Under the pieces are notes generated by a model. The model saw only the letters and a list, made by a program, of their open reading frames with translations. It did no database searches and was not told the origin of the DNA. Below, piece after piece: positions 21,843 to 33,642 of a DNA stretch of 64,000 bases (the first letter of the stretch is position 1; each line of letters opens with the position of its first letter). This DNA comes from Yamagishiella unicocca (Eukaryota > Chlorophyta > Chlorophyceae > Chlamydomonadales > Volvocaceae). The DNA lies in the NCBI GenBank assembly GCA_003116995.1, contig BDSL01000003.1:310001-374000 (forward strand), written 5' to 3'. Position numbers and translations under genes: made by a program.

Positions 21843-22236
21843 CTTTGCTGCTGATATGCGATTATGGACACGACGCAGGTAGATACTGAGGATACCTAGC
21901 TACTTATACCCTACTTTAAAGAGGTTGCAGAAAAGATCATATGGCGTCCGGCCGCACTACAACGGTCGCATTGGATCACATGGGGCAACGCGCGAATGCG
22001 CCTTTTTGCGGTTTGGAGCCAAACGCCCGATCATTATGGTGAGTCAGCAACATTTGCGTAATTGAGAGCATCAGATCCTACGCACAGCCCAGAGTAATCG
22101 CTGGGCTGCGTGGACTATTTTTACAGCTTGGCTCATTGGCAGCGGGCCGGCCTCAGAACATAGTCCTGCATCACCTTCAAAGGAAAGGGGTGGTCAAATG
22201 TAGCCTGTTTATGATCGTTATGGAGGTGTCTTTCAG

Positions 22237-23240
22237 TCTGGTGGTGGCTGGTTTGTGCTGGTTTTATACTCACGGCCAGAGACCAAGGGCCAAAGGGGTT
22301 TGAGAGGAAATGCGCAGGGGGGGTTAGAGGGTGGCTACAATTTGCGGGTATGATCTTGATGAGAGAAGCCAACGCAGGCCGCGATATACATGCACGTGTA
22401 CACGTCCGACACAGTCGGGGGCAAGGGTATCTGTCTTCTGAATCCTTCGGGAAGCCTTGAAGTACACAAGTAAGGATGTATGTTCCATTGCTGATGTATG
22501 CGAGCGCAAAGATATATATAGGATGAAAGGACATGGGGCAACGAGGATCCGCGCACCCGTCGCTAGGCGTCGCTCAGCCTCGCTCAGCAAGCGTGAAGGA
22601 GCTGGTCGTGGCCTTCGTGGCAGATCGTGGTTATCGCAGGACCAAGCGCTGTGCCAGCAGGACCATACCTTGCCAGACAGGTTTCGGCGAATGTCATCAC
22701 AATAGGAGGAGCGGCCCGTATGGACGGGTCAGGCAGGGCCTGGCCTGACTACCCAGTTAGGCGTGCCCGCCAACGAAAAGGCAGCCAGTCCACGCTGAAA
22801 GCGTTTCGGGAAGCCGTTTGGTGTAATGTCTGTGGAAGGTGCTGGTCCATGCAATGGGTGCTGTCAGCAGCGCGCCAGCAGTGGGTGCCGGCAAGGCGGC
22901 AACCTGGGAGCTGGGCGGGTGCCGAGTCAGGCTCATACATACAAACACGCTGACATGCGGTAAGCCTCACCACCACCACATAGTTTATAATCATACTTAT
23001 TTTAAGATTGGAAGAAGGACTGGCAGGGCCTTGACCTGCGTTGTACGGCATGCACTCATGTTTTTTTATTGCTTGGCCCCACGCCGAACAGAACTGACTT
23101 AATGTTACGTTTCCAATTTATCTAAGGCTGCCAAATTACGTGTCGCGTTCTGAACTTTCTAGTCTATGCTTGACCTCGTTTCCGCTTAGACTTTCGAAGA
23201 ACCACCTTTTGCGGCCGCGTTGCTGTAGGCTGACTGCAGA
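22237..23240. other. Intergenic between divergent genes
   Basis: No gene recognised. The stretch holds the upstream regions of the reductase copy B (-) and IFT56 (+). No TATA box or other element could be assigned with confidence. Confidence 0.5.
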
Positions 23241-26200
23241 ATGTTTTATAGCAAGTCAAGACCTCAGCATGCGGCCCGCACCAACGTCGCGCAGGTCCGC
23301 GGGCTAGCATTTGCAGTGAAGGCCTAGCTCTACTCGTCACAAGCAATGACGCTAGTTTACTTGGAATTAAATACAGGCACAGCAAAGTGAAAAGCCGAAG
23401 GTGCCGGAGCTTGAGGAGTTCCTCACCAAACGCGACTACCTCGGCGCAATTGCGCTTCTATCGTTCAGGCGCCACGCCAACCGAAACGATGTTAAGAACC
23501 TTGAGTGGCTAGCCTACTGCTACTTTCATTACGGGGAGCACGACAAGGTACGGTTGGCGATACATGCGCGCAGGGAGTGCTTCGTCCCTGAGGCATCGTC
23601 ATTCTGCGCTCGCAGGCGTTAGCGATATACAAGGAGCTGCTCACACAGGATGACCCGGATCCCATGTACTTCGTGTACTCCGCGGCGTGCAACTACTACA
23701 TGGGCATGTATAAGGAGGCGGAGGAAATAGCACAGCAGGTATGCAGGCACCTTTGGCTGAAACGATGCCGGGGGATGGTTGGGGGAGGTCTGCTGCAGCG
23801 GGCCCCGGTGACTAACCATCAGTTTTGGAATTTTAGTTGTGTATGCGAAACCTTGAGGGCGAGTGCGGCGGCTTGGCCAGATGCGCACTACTATGGCGTT
23901 TAGCCATAACGCAGCCACGAGAAAAAGACGTTCAAAGCAGGCGTTTGTAGCATGCAATTTGGCTCAGGGCAAGCAAAGTGACGACTTTGAGGCCCATTGG
24001 CAGGTTTGGATCACGCTCAAGTCCATATTCTCTGCTGGCTGCGTGTGCCATAGTCGCTTGTCAGGTGCTGGATGCGGGACTTTGAACTCTCCAGGCCTTC
24101 AGACCTCCACATAACCACTGCGCGGCTGGCAGCTCACGCGAGCCCGCGCACACTGACGTCGGCGCGTCATGCATTCGCCGCACGCCCTAGGCCCTGACCC
24201 CCTTCACGGCCCACATTCGCATCCCGTTCGCCTCGTCTCCCTCGCCCTGCAAACCTGTGGCCTTCAGCGTAGCGCGCATGTCAGTAGCAGTCTCGCAAGG
24301 TCTTGACGGTTTGGTTTGCGGTGCTCGCAGGGCCCCAAGTGCCCGCTGCAGACCCGCATTCTGTTCCACAGCGCGCAGCGGCAGGGCAATGACGACAAGC
24401 TGATGGCTTACCACGGCCAGCTGACTGATTCAATTGAGGACCAGCTCACGCTGGCGTCCATTCACTACCAGCGCAGCCACTTTCAGGAGGTGGGTGCAAC
24501 GTTTGGGCTCATGGGAGACGGTGGGCAGGTCGTATCAGGATTCCGGGATGGTTAACCAATAGGTGGCGGCGGTGGGGAGTGTATGTGTGAGAAGCCTTCA
24601 AGCTGGGAAAGGCAGTCCTAGGATAGTGGCTCTTTGCCCGTTGATCATTGCACGGTCTCTTTGGTTTGTGTCTACCTGGCCAATTCTAGGACAACCAGCT
24701 CTTGTCCGTTGTTGTTTCATCTCTTCCACTGGCTGCTCCTACTGGCTTCCCTGCGCAGGCCACGGACATCTACAAGCGGCTGCTGTTGGAACACCGGGAC
24801 TATCTGGCGCTAAACGTGCGTCGCTAGTTGGGACGCGACTCGTGCACCCTAGGGGCTGGTGCAGACATTATGGTAGAGCCATGTTGGAGTGCTGGTGACA
24901 GCGCATTCGGCATCTGTCAGGGGAGAATGGCAATGACTAATAGGGTTGGAGCATCGTCAACCCCATGGAACGGGGACCAGGAGGGTTGGTCGTCTAGGAA
25001 TGGAAGACCACGCGACAGCGACGTAAGGAGTCGCTTTTCACATAAAATAAGCTGTCTGCTATTATAGGTGTTGGGACACAGGGAATTTTGAGGCCCATGG
25101 CTCACATTTCCGCCCGTCACCTGACCTCACCTGACCTCAGGTTTACGTGGCGCTGTGCTACTGCAAACTTGACTACTACGATGTGAGCCTGGAGATCCTG
25201 GGCGTCTACCTCAACGCCTTCCAGGACAGCGCCATTGCCGTCAACCTTAAAGTGAGTCGCTATCGTCGCATGGGCTATGTACAGGCGTTTGCTTTGGCGG
25301 CCTGCTTGGTGGGGATGCCCTGCGCTGCTGCTGCGACGCAAAGGGGCTTCTCATCGTATGCTGTTCCCGGCGGCGTCCTCGCCAGGCCTGCAACCACTTC
25401 CGCATGTACAACGGGAAAGCGGCTGAGGCGGAGCTTAAAACGCTGGCGGAGCTGAGCGGCGGGCAGCACCTGGACCACGACCTCATCCGCCACAACCTGG
25501 TGGTGTTCCGCGGGGGAGAAAACGCGCTACAGGTGTGTGGAGGGGGGTTTGGGGTTTGCATGCAGGCCTGACACCGGGCGGGGTGGGCCATGGATCGGGT
25601 TGGCGCCTAGCCCGGGAGGTCACAGGGTGGGCGGGTTGCGGTGCACGGCGTTGGAATGCACGGAGACGCGGACAGGTTTTGAGTTGAGCGTGCAGGCTGG
25701 ACGCGCCCTCTGCTGGGATGCAGGGCGGAGTGACTCTTCCAGTGCCAGCCTGGGCGGCAGCCAGTCCCCTGGGCGCTTGTTAAGGCAATCCCGCCCTCCC
25801 ACGACGCTGACTCACCTCCGCGTCCTCCCGGCCTCTCACCCCCACCCCCCACTGTCTGTCCGCCCAGGTGCTGCCGCCCCTGGCCGACATCCCACCGGAG
25901 GCCCGGCTCAACTTGGTTATCCACCACCTGCGCCACCACGAGATCGGCGAGGCGTACGGGCTCATCAAGGACATGGAGCCCTCCACGCCGCCGGAGTTTA
26001 TCCTGAAGGTTCGTGTACAAATGACATAAGTCTTGCTGAATCTGACGGATTCCACCTTTTTACAACATCCCCCAAAGTCTAATCGCCTGTTTCCCATCCA
26101 GCCGCCTGCAGGCGCCGGTCTCAGCCCTTGCACCGTTGCGTCGCGTCCCGCCTAGGCCAACCGTCATGTTGCACCTCTCCGCAGCCGCATTCTGCCCCTC

Positions 26201-27927
26201 GCCGCACGCAACATCCTCTCATTACCCCCCCCCTCCCCGCAATAAGCTGGGCCCAGCCACATGCCGACTCCGCCCGGCCCGGCTCGCTACCTTGCACTAC
26301 GCCTTGCGACCCGCCTCCTCCTCCCCGACACCTCCCCCCTCCCCCCGCGCCCTCAACCCCCTCAGGCCGTGGTCCACGCCATGCTGGGCCAAGTCAAGGG
26401 CGACCCGGAGCACCTCAAGAAGGCGCAGCAGTACTACCAGCTGGTGGGCGCCTCAGCATCCGAGTGCGACACGATACCAGGCCGCCAGTGCATGGCCAGC
26501 TGCTTCTTCCTGCTCAAGCAGTTCGAGGACGTGCTGGTGTTCCTGTCGGTGAGTGTGTTAAGCAGCAGGGGGCTGGGCCCCTGCAGCAGCCTTCTGGGGA
26601 GCAGCCCAGGATACGAGGTTGGTGGCAGGTTCCCCATCGCTCGGCGCCCACCTTGGGATGCTCATCTGCATCTCCTCCGGCTGCTTTCTCTTCCCACTGG
26701 TTGACCGCCCTCGGTTTGTCGGCCGTGGATTCGCGGATTCTCTTATCAAACCCCCTCGTCTCGGATTCTCTTATCAAGCCCCCTCGTCTGTTGGAACCCG
26801 CCTTTCGTGCATGCAGTCCATCAAGACGTACTTCCTGAACGACGACGACTTCAACTGGAACCTGGGTATCGCCAAGTCGGCCACCGGGAAGTACAAGGAG
26901 GCCGAGGAGACGATGCTGACGCTCCAGAACGACAAGTACCGGAACGAGTACTGCTACCTGTCGTGGCTGGCGCGGTGTTACATCATGAACGGCAAGAGCC
27001 GCCTGGCGTGGGACCTATACCTGCGGCTGGAGACCAACGACGAGTCATATCAGCTGCTGCAGCTCATCGCCAACGACTGCTACAAGATGGGCGCTTTCTA
27101 CTTCGCGTGCAAGGTGAGGCTTCAAGCTTGCGCTTTAGCCACGCTCACGGTAGATGCTTTGCGTCCCGCGCAGAGCGGCTACACCTGACTCCGCCATAGG
27201 TGCCACGTGGGTGTCCACCAGGATTTAGGAACCGGATTTCCCCTCGCGTTCTTGGGCGTTGGGCCGTCGTCTGCCGATGCTCCTTTGCGGCGTTCCGGTG
27301 TTGCGCTGCATGTGCTCACGTTCCGACTGCTCGCGGCGGCCGCGCTTGTGTAGGCATTCGACGTGCTAGAGCGGCTGGACCCCGCACCCGAGTACCTGGA
27401 GGGCAAGAAGGGCGCAGCGTGCGGCGCATTCCAGATGATCGTGGCGGGCAAGGAGCCGAAGGTGAGGGGCTGCGGCAGGTGGAACACAGCAGACAGCGGC
27501 ACGTGCAGACACACAGCAGGCATACAACAGGCAGCAGCAGGTGGAAGACAGCAATACAACAGGCAGCGGCAGGTGGAACACAAAGGAGCGCGGCAGCCGG
27601 TGCTGGAGCCGCTGTGCAGGGCGGGTCTCTTTGTGTTTCGATACTCGTGGCCAATGCCCGCTGCCGTCCCTTGCTTGGTTGCCTGGGTGCTTCCGGCCCA
27701 ACACACAGGCCTGGCTGCCATGGGGCTGGCATGCGGCATCGTTCCCTTCAGCAGCCGCAATGAGTCGCTCCTGCTCGTCCTCATTTTCCTCCTCCTCCCT
27801 GGACCACCCTCAGGACTCGCTCCGTGACGTCATCACGCTGCTGCGCGGCAACAACAGCGCCGACCAGTGCGAGCCCATTGTCGCGGTCATGCGCAAGTGG
27901 GCCAAGAACAACGGCGTCAAGCTGTAA
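23241..27927 (+). CDS. IFT56: Intraflagellar transport protein IFT56 (TTC26/DYF13)
   Basis: Twelve exons: 23241-23294, 23377-23547, 23616-23738, 24331-24489, 24759-24815, 25141-25251, 25386-25532, 25868-26008, 26366-26548, 26817-27113, 27354-27461 and 27814-27927. Every one is a multiple of three, and they give 554 residues, the length of the human protein. It is a tetratricopeptide-repeat solenoid and IFT-B subunit that loads motility-related cargo onto anterograde trains in cilia. Diagnostic stretches are [13 protein letters not shown] near the N-terminus, [19 protein letters not shown] (exons 7-8), [20 protein letters not shown] (exon 9), [14 protein letters not shown] (exon 10) and [10 protein letters not shown] (exon 11). 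The start [10 protein letters not shown] is split from the rest by a short 82-base intron, so single-frame searches miss exon 1. The gene implies a flagellated organism. Confidence 0.96.
27470..27600 (+). repeat. Degenerate CAG-rich repeat in IFT56 intron 11
   Basis: Imperfect repeats of CAGGTGGAACACA and ACAACAGGCAGC type fill the start of the last intron. Several contain AG/GT splice-like pairs. Confidence 0.5.
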
Positions 27928-29024
27928 AGGGCTGATGTGGTGGAGGGAGAGGGTGTCGTAGCATCCCATCCCCTTGGAACGGCTCCGGATATCCCGGTGA
28001 CGAACGCGCGCTTTGCATAAGGCGGTGTACATAGGCTACAGATTGGTGGGGATTATGCGGCCGCATCTCGGGTGTGATTCAGGGTCCCCTGTCCGGATTT
28101 GTATCTGGACAGTGTAGGCGAGAGACGATGGACGGTATGGGGGCACGTATAGGAGCCCTTGACGGACGGCGGAATAGGCTCCGGAGGGCAGTGAAGGCGC
28201 GCGCCAAGGGGTGAACCTCGCGATGCCATGTTTCACAACATTGGGACCGCAATGTCCTGAACGCGTACTCTGGCGTTTGGTGTTTAGGAGTGTGCGCCAA
28301 GCGTCATCGCGCGTGCGGATGCATTGCAGCGTATGAGCAGCTGCTTGATGTGTCCGGGACGAGGTGGCTGAGGCCCCCTGACGCGTACGGCGGGCTGAGG
28401 GCAAGTTGAGCGTGTGAAGCGGCGGGTTGGATAACACAACCTTGTGACGCCTGTAAAGGGTGACAGGATTATGTTACATGGACCCGAATTCAGAGCAACA
28501 TCCTGGAGCCCGAATGTGTGGGATGCGCGGATGCCATGGTGCTGATGCCTATGACATCATCGCAACAATGCCCGTGATTGTTTATGCATAATTTAATTAC
28601 ATAACATCGCCTTACATACTCGTCAATAGACGAGGCGCTCGGCTATGTTTCTGCCTGTCCGCACGCCAGCCTTGAGCCACAGGTCCTGGCCATCCACCCT
28701 TCATACGGTAGTAAGCCCTCCAGTACAACCTACTCGTACTACTCGCGGACTTGCGAATTCCAAGCGCGCCCCAGGTGACCGTCAGCATAGCGATGGCCAA
28801 GGAAACCGTGAATTAGCACCAACAGCTACTACCGCCGACAATAACAGAAAGTTGATTTTTTGTGCCATCCGGTGGTGAATCCTTGGCGTCTGGGCAGTTT
28901 AGGATTGCCTCGGGACCACGGATTTGCCAGCAATCTTCTTTCTTTGCGAAGTCATTGGCGTTGGAAAGGACCATCTTCCAATTAAGGTAAATTGCTTGTT
29001 TTGCTAATTGCAGCGGCAGCATCG
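27928..29024. other. Intergenic between tandem genes
   Basis: This contains the IFT56 3' flank and the arsenite methyltransferase upstream region. No further gene is seen. Confidence 0.5.
28452..28456 (+). terminator. TGTAA poly(A) signal of IFT56
   Basis: TGTAA lies 525 bases after the IFT56 stop codon, giving a plausible 3' UTR. Confidence 0.4.
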
Positions 29025-32000
29025 ATGACTGCGACGCCTGTGGAGCCCGCCGCGCTGGCGGAGCTCACTTCAGCAAAGCAGTTGGGTTCCGATCAAACAG
29101 CGGTGAAGGATTCAGTGAAGGAATACTATGGGGAGGTGCGTATGGTTTGCAGGGCCGTGGGGTGAGATTTTGCGTGGTCGGAAGTGTGGGGGTTGGCTGA
29201 GGGGTTGTCGAGGGGTTGGATGAGGCCCGTGTTTCCAGCTATAGGATAGGCAGGCGGGGTGGGTGGGTGTTCCTGACGTGTTGGGGGTTCTGTGTGCAGT
29301 GCACGATGGCCATGTATGGGTGAGGAGTCCGTTGTTTCTACGGCCCTTAAAGGGCGCAACGTCGTAGGAACCGGGCTCTGGAGCAGCTCCGAACCCCCTG
29401 TGATACGGTGATAATGATACCGGCGCGTCTACCAGCCCATCCGTGGACCCCGTACGTGGGCTCCATTCGTGGACCGCATACCTTGACCCCATACGTGCCT
29501 CTTGCCCTGTGCCGATTCACTGGTTTCCCTCTCCCTCCCCGGTCCACGGGTTTCCTCCCCATCCCCCCATCGGCGCCCCACCGCCCGTCCGCCGTATGCG
29601 TCCGCAGACCCTGAAGGGCAGCGGCGACCTGCGCACCTCCGCCTGCACCGCCTGCAAGCCGCCGCCAGTCGCAGTGCGCGCAGCCATAGCTGCTGTACCC
29701 TCGGAGGTCAAGGACAAGTTCTACGGCTGCGGGAACCCCATCCCGGCGGGCATTGACGGACTGCGGGTCCTGGACCTGGGCTGCGGCTCCGGTCGCGACT
29801 GCTACGTGGCCGCGCGGTTGGTGGGCGAGAAGGGCACTGTGACAGGTGGGCCAGTAGTGGGCGAGAAGGGCACTGTGACAGGTGGGCCAGTAGTGGGCGA
29901 GAAGGGCACTGTGACAGGTGGGCCATTAGTGGGCGAGAAGGGCACTGTGACAGGTGGGCCATTAGTGGGCGAGAAGGGCACTGTGACAGGTGGGCCATTA
30001 GTGGGCGAGAAGGGCACTGTGACAGGTGGGCCATTAGTGGGCGAGAAGGGCACTGTGACAGGTGGGCCATTAGTGGGCGAGAAGGGCACTGTGACAGGGG
30101 GGCCATTAGTGGGCGAGAAGGGCACTGTGACAGGGGGGCCATTAGTGGGCGAGAAGGGCACTGTGACAGGGGGGCCATTAGTGGGCGAGAAGGGCACTGA
30201 CAGGTGGGCCATTAGTGGGCGAGAAGGGCACTGTGACAGGTGGGCCATTAGTGGGCGAGAGGAGTCTGGGGGGGGTGGGCGGGAGCGCGGGCGTTGTGCG
30301 GCTGAGGAGCAGACTGGGCTTGGGAGTCTGGGCGGGTGAGCGGGCCCAGGCATCAGACGTGATGGGTGGGTTCTGGAGCGCGCTGGAGGACCGGGGCAGT
30401 CCTTGCAGCAGCATTGACAGAGCCACGGACGGTGGTGGGAGAGGCGATGAGGGTGACGGTTCCGTGTGGGTTGGGACGTTTGGTAAGACCGGGTGGTGGT
30501 GTTGAGGGGTAGCGGACCAACCCGCGGCGTCGTACACCTAGCGGACCCGACCTTGACCGCACTTGCCCTCCCCTCCCCCTCCCGCCCGTTATTACAACGG
30601 TAGCAATAACTGACCAGCGACCTCTCCCCTGCTGCCCCGCTCTTTCGTACTCACAACGGTTGTAATAACTGTCCAACGACCCCTCCCTGCCCCCGCCACG
30701 CGTGGAGTAGGTGTGGACATGACGCCCGCGCAGCTGCAGGTGGCTATGGAGCACGCCAAGAGCTACTGCTGCGAGACGCTGGGCTACAGCCAGTCCAACA
30801 TGACGTTCATCCAGGGCGAGATCGAGTACCTGGACCGCGCGGGCATCGCTGACAGCAGCGCCGACCTCATCATCTCCAACTGCGTGGTGCGTTGGGGCGC
30901 GTTGGTTGTATCACCCAATGTCATCCAAAAAATTAATTATGGAATGGATCCAAAAAATTCAAAAGAGAAGGAGGCTAAGTCCCAGCCCAGCTCATAGACG
31001 TTTTTGAAGGTGCGACCGGCGTGCGTGTTGGTCCACCGTAAAGCCCGCTGCGCCGCGGAAGGCTGCAAGGAAAACCCGTGTACGAAAGAAGAACCCTTTA
31101 TGGACGTGGAAGGGCGGACATACAGCCTATCCCGTCGTAGCTCAGTGCAACTCGCACGGCGGCTTACAGCGAGCGCCGAGTCCCTCTCGCCCCCACAGAT
31201 CAACTTGTCGCCGGATAAGGCCCGCGTGCTGTCCGAGACGTACCGGGTGCTGGCGCCCGGCGGCGAGATGCACTTCTCGGACGTGTACTGCGACAGGCGG
31301 CTGCCGGCGGCGGTGCGGACGCACCCAGTGCTGCTGGGCGAGTGCCTGGCGGGAGCGCTGTACGTCAACGACTTTCTCCGCCTGTGCCGCAAGGTATGTT
31401 GATGGGGGCTAATGCCGTGTAGGGCTGGACCGCGCGGGGACGTGATTGATGTACCGTGCCTTCCAGCCGCGGAATTCCCCAGGGCGTGCGGAAGGGTGTG
31501 CGTGTGAGAGGGCGGCATGCGAGGTGGAGGAGGGCACCCGGGCAGCCGTCGGCGTGATGTGGGTATTGAGGGGCAGGGCGTCACTGTTACAGACCCTTCA
31601 CCGCCTGCTTCGCCCTCCCGGCCTCCCGGCCTACCATCCCTTCCACAAACACCCTCCCCCCCCCGGGTATTTATGCCGGCTCCCCACCACCAAGTTCTCC
31701 AGCATGCACCTCGAAACGTCTGTCCTAAACGGTTTTCCTTCGTACAAGGGTTTTCCTTGCAACCCTCTTCGCCCACCAACGCCCGCGGGTGCTGCCCTCA
31801 GGTGGGCTTTACGGACCCCCGCCAGCTGGAGTGCGAGGAGATCATCATCCACGACCCGGAGCTCAAGGTGATCGGAACCTCGGGGCTGAGGGGCCACCAG
31901 GACACGGCCTAGGGGCTACCAGGACACGGCCTAGGGGCCATCAGGACACCGGGCGCATATGTGTAGGGGAGTGTGTGTTGGGGAGGGGAGGAGCGCGCCT

Positions 32001-33642
32001 GCGGTTATGGACAGCTGCACGGGCGCGTAACGAGGCGCTTATGTGTCGTACGCCACGGGGGTGTACGGCACGCCCTTTATGTGGACTATGTTCGACCAAC
32101 ACGCACGTGGCGGCCGTATCCTAGCTTCATGCCCAGCCGGATTGCACGCCTCGATGGGAAGTGTGCTTCCCCTCAAGCCCTTCAAGCCCCGCATGACCCT
32201 CATGACCCTGCTCTTGCTGCTGGCTGCCCTCCCACCCGCAGGACCTGGTGGGTGAGGCGCGCTTCTACAGTATCACCTACAGGTGGGGCTGGCGGTGGAG
32301 GTGGGGGGACAGGCGGGAGTGTGCCCCTCTGTATTCCCTGCACTGAGCTGCCGTGCGTCGTCGTTTGCTGCACGGGGCGAAGCACCGAACGTCCGTGAGG
32401 GAACCGCGCGGATGAGGAACTGCGCGTCTCGCGAACTCGTTTTCGCCCGCGGTCTTAATGGTCCCGAACTAGCGCACTCCGCCAGCACACTGTTGCAGGC
32501 GCGTACATCTGTGCTGTCCGCATCCCTTGATGGTCGTTGCCCCACGTGCACTGTGCGGTACGGTACCTTGGCTGACGTGGCTGCTGCCGCAATCCTTGCA
32601 GGCTGTTCAAGGTGCCGGGTCAGATCGAGGACCTGTGCGAAGACTACGGCCAGGTACGTGGAGAGTGGAAACGCAGACCTCGGTGCCAGGCGGGGGCGGA
32701 GCGGACAGTAACACGGCATCCGTGTCGATGACTGATAAGGCAAAGATACAGTCCAGATGAAGGGAACGAATGCAGTCGTCGGGCCCGCCGCCGCCTCCTG
32801 TCTTCTTGACCGTCGCCGCGATTGCCCCGCGTCTGGGCCGGAAGTGAGGTCCATGCTCTCTCGTAGGTCGGTCAGCGCACATGCTAAGATGCCACGCCAC
32901 GTGGCCCCTTCTGCCAACATGCCACGTGGCCCCTTCTGCCAACATGCCACGTGGCCCCTTTTGCCGGACCCGCAGGTTGCGTTGTACAAGGGCACACTGC
33001 CCGGCTACCCGCATGCGTACGACCTGGACGACCACCACAGGTGACCTTTGGGGCCGCTGGAAGGGTGCTAGGGCGAAACCGGGAAGGCTGGCCGGGTCAG
33101 GGCTGGGGTGGACGGCACACGCGACCGCCCGCGCGGGTGTCCCGCTTCCTCCCAGCGATCCACCACAGCATTACCAGCAGTGTCGGTGCTACTGCATCTT
33201 GCCCCCTTCGGCCCTGCCTTTGACCGGCTCCCCTCGCACTCGCGTCCCGGTGCTATCGCCCGGTCGCCCACCCCCACCACCGCTTGCAACCCGTGTAACC
33301 GGGTCCTCTCGCCACCCTCCACACCGGTAGTCAGTTCCAGTGCTCCAGCATGCGCCCGCAAAATTGGTGTCCGACGACCATGCGCCAACTATCCTGTCCC
33401 GTTGCGTACAACGGCTTTTAAACACCCCCCCACACACGTGCAGGTTCGTAGCCAATAAGCCCATGCTGGTGTGCGGTAACACGGCGTCCATGGTGGGGGA
33501 GACCTGGCTCAGGCAGCACTTTACCGTCATCGGGGACCGCGCGGTGCACTTCGGCCAGTTCGACTGCAGCGGCCCCAAGTCCTCCTCCACGCCGACCACG
33601 AGCGCGGGGACTGGGGCGTGTGCGGGCGGGGCATGCTGCTAA
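29025..33642 (+). CDS. ARSM: Arsenite S-adenosylmethionine methyltransferase
   Basis: Nine exons: 29025-29135, 29608-29845, 30711-30886, 31199-31393, 31802-31867, 32242-32282, 32602-32653, 32976-33040 and 33444-33642. They give 380 residues when the first exon 2 donor is used. The enzyme methylates As(III) with S-adenosylmethionine to mono-, di- and trimethyl arsenicals. The SAM motif is VLDLGCGSGRDCY (about 91-103), followed by GVDMT. The arsenic-binding cysteines are Cys50 (SACTAC), Cys78 (YGCGNP), Cys174 (SNCVIN) and Cys224 (GECLAGAL). PGGEMHFSDVYCDRRLP and VNDFLRLC also match the family. The C-terminus ends in an adjacent Cys pair, as in some algal members. The exon 2 donor is repeated about a dozen times in tandem in the following intron. 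No arsenic-responsive promoter element was identified. Confidence 0.95.
29821..30260 (+). repeat. 36-bp minisatellite carrying a splice donor, 12 units
   Basis: Units start at 29821, 29857, 29893, 29929, 29965, 30001, 30037, 30073, 30109, 30145, 30181 (34 bases, two-base deletion) and 30215, with a partial at 30251. The first unit is the native end of exon 2 (VGEKGTVTG) plus the first intron bases. Each later unit repeats the exon end, the GT donor context ACAG/GTGGGCC and intron start. Frame and phase are kept through the tenth unit. Confidence 0.95.
31883..31952 (+). repeat. Short triplicate in arsenite methyltransferase intron 5
   Basis: Three copies of a ~21-base unit containing CAGGACACGGCCTAGGGGC lie downstream of exon 5. 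Confidence 0.7.
32887..32965 (+). repeat. 25-bp triplicate in arsenite methyltransferase intron 7
   Basis: Three copies of a unit containing ATGCCACGTGGCCCCTTCTG lie just before exon 8. Each has a CCACGTGG palindrome. Confidence 0.85.

Larger units (their letters stand above)
19098..22236. repeat. Segmental duplication, copy B
   Basis: Direct-orientation duplicate of 10000-13177, offset by about 9.05-9.10 kb. Length differences are confined to a few indels in flanks and intron 2. The coding exons are almost unchanged. Confidence 0.9.

Noticed and set aside
29443..30339. A continuous exon encoding ten or more VGEKGTVTGGPL repeats
   Set aside because: The repeat includes intron sequence. The family protein needs the SAM motif to run straight into GVDMT, which the first donor gives. 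Longer forms are kept only as a hypothesis.
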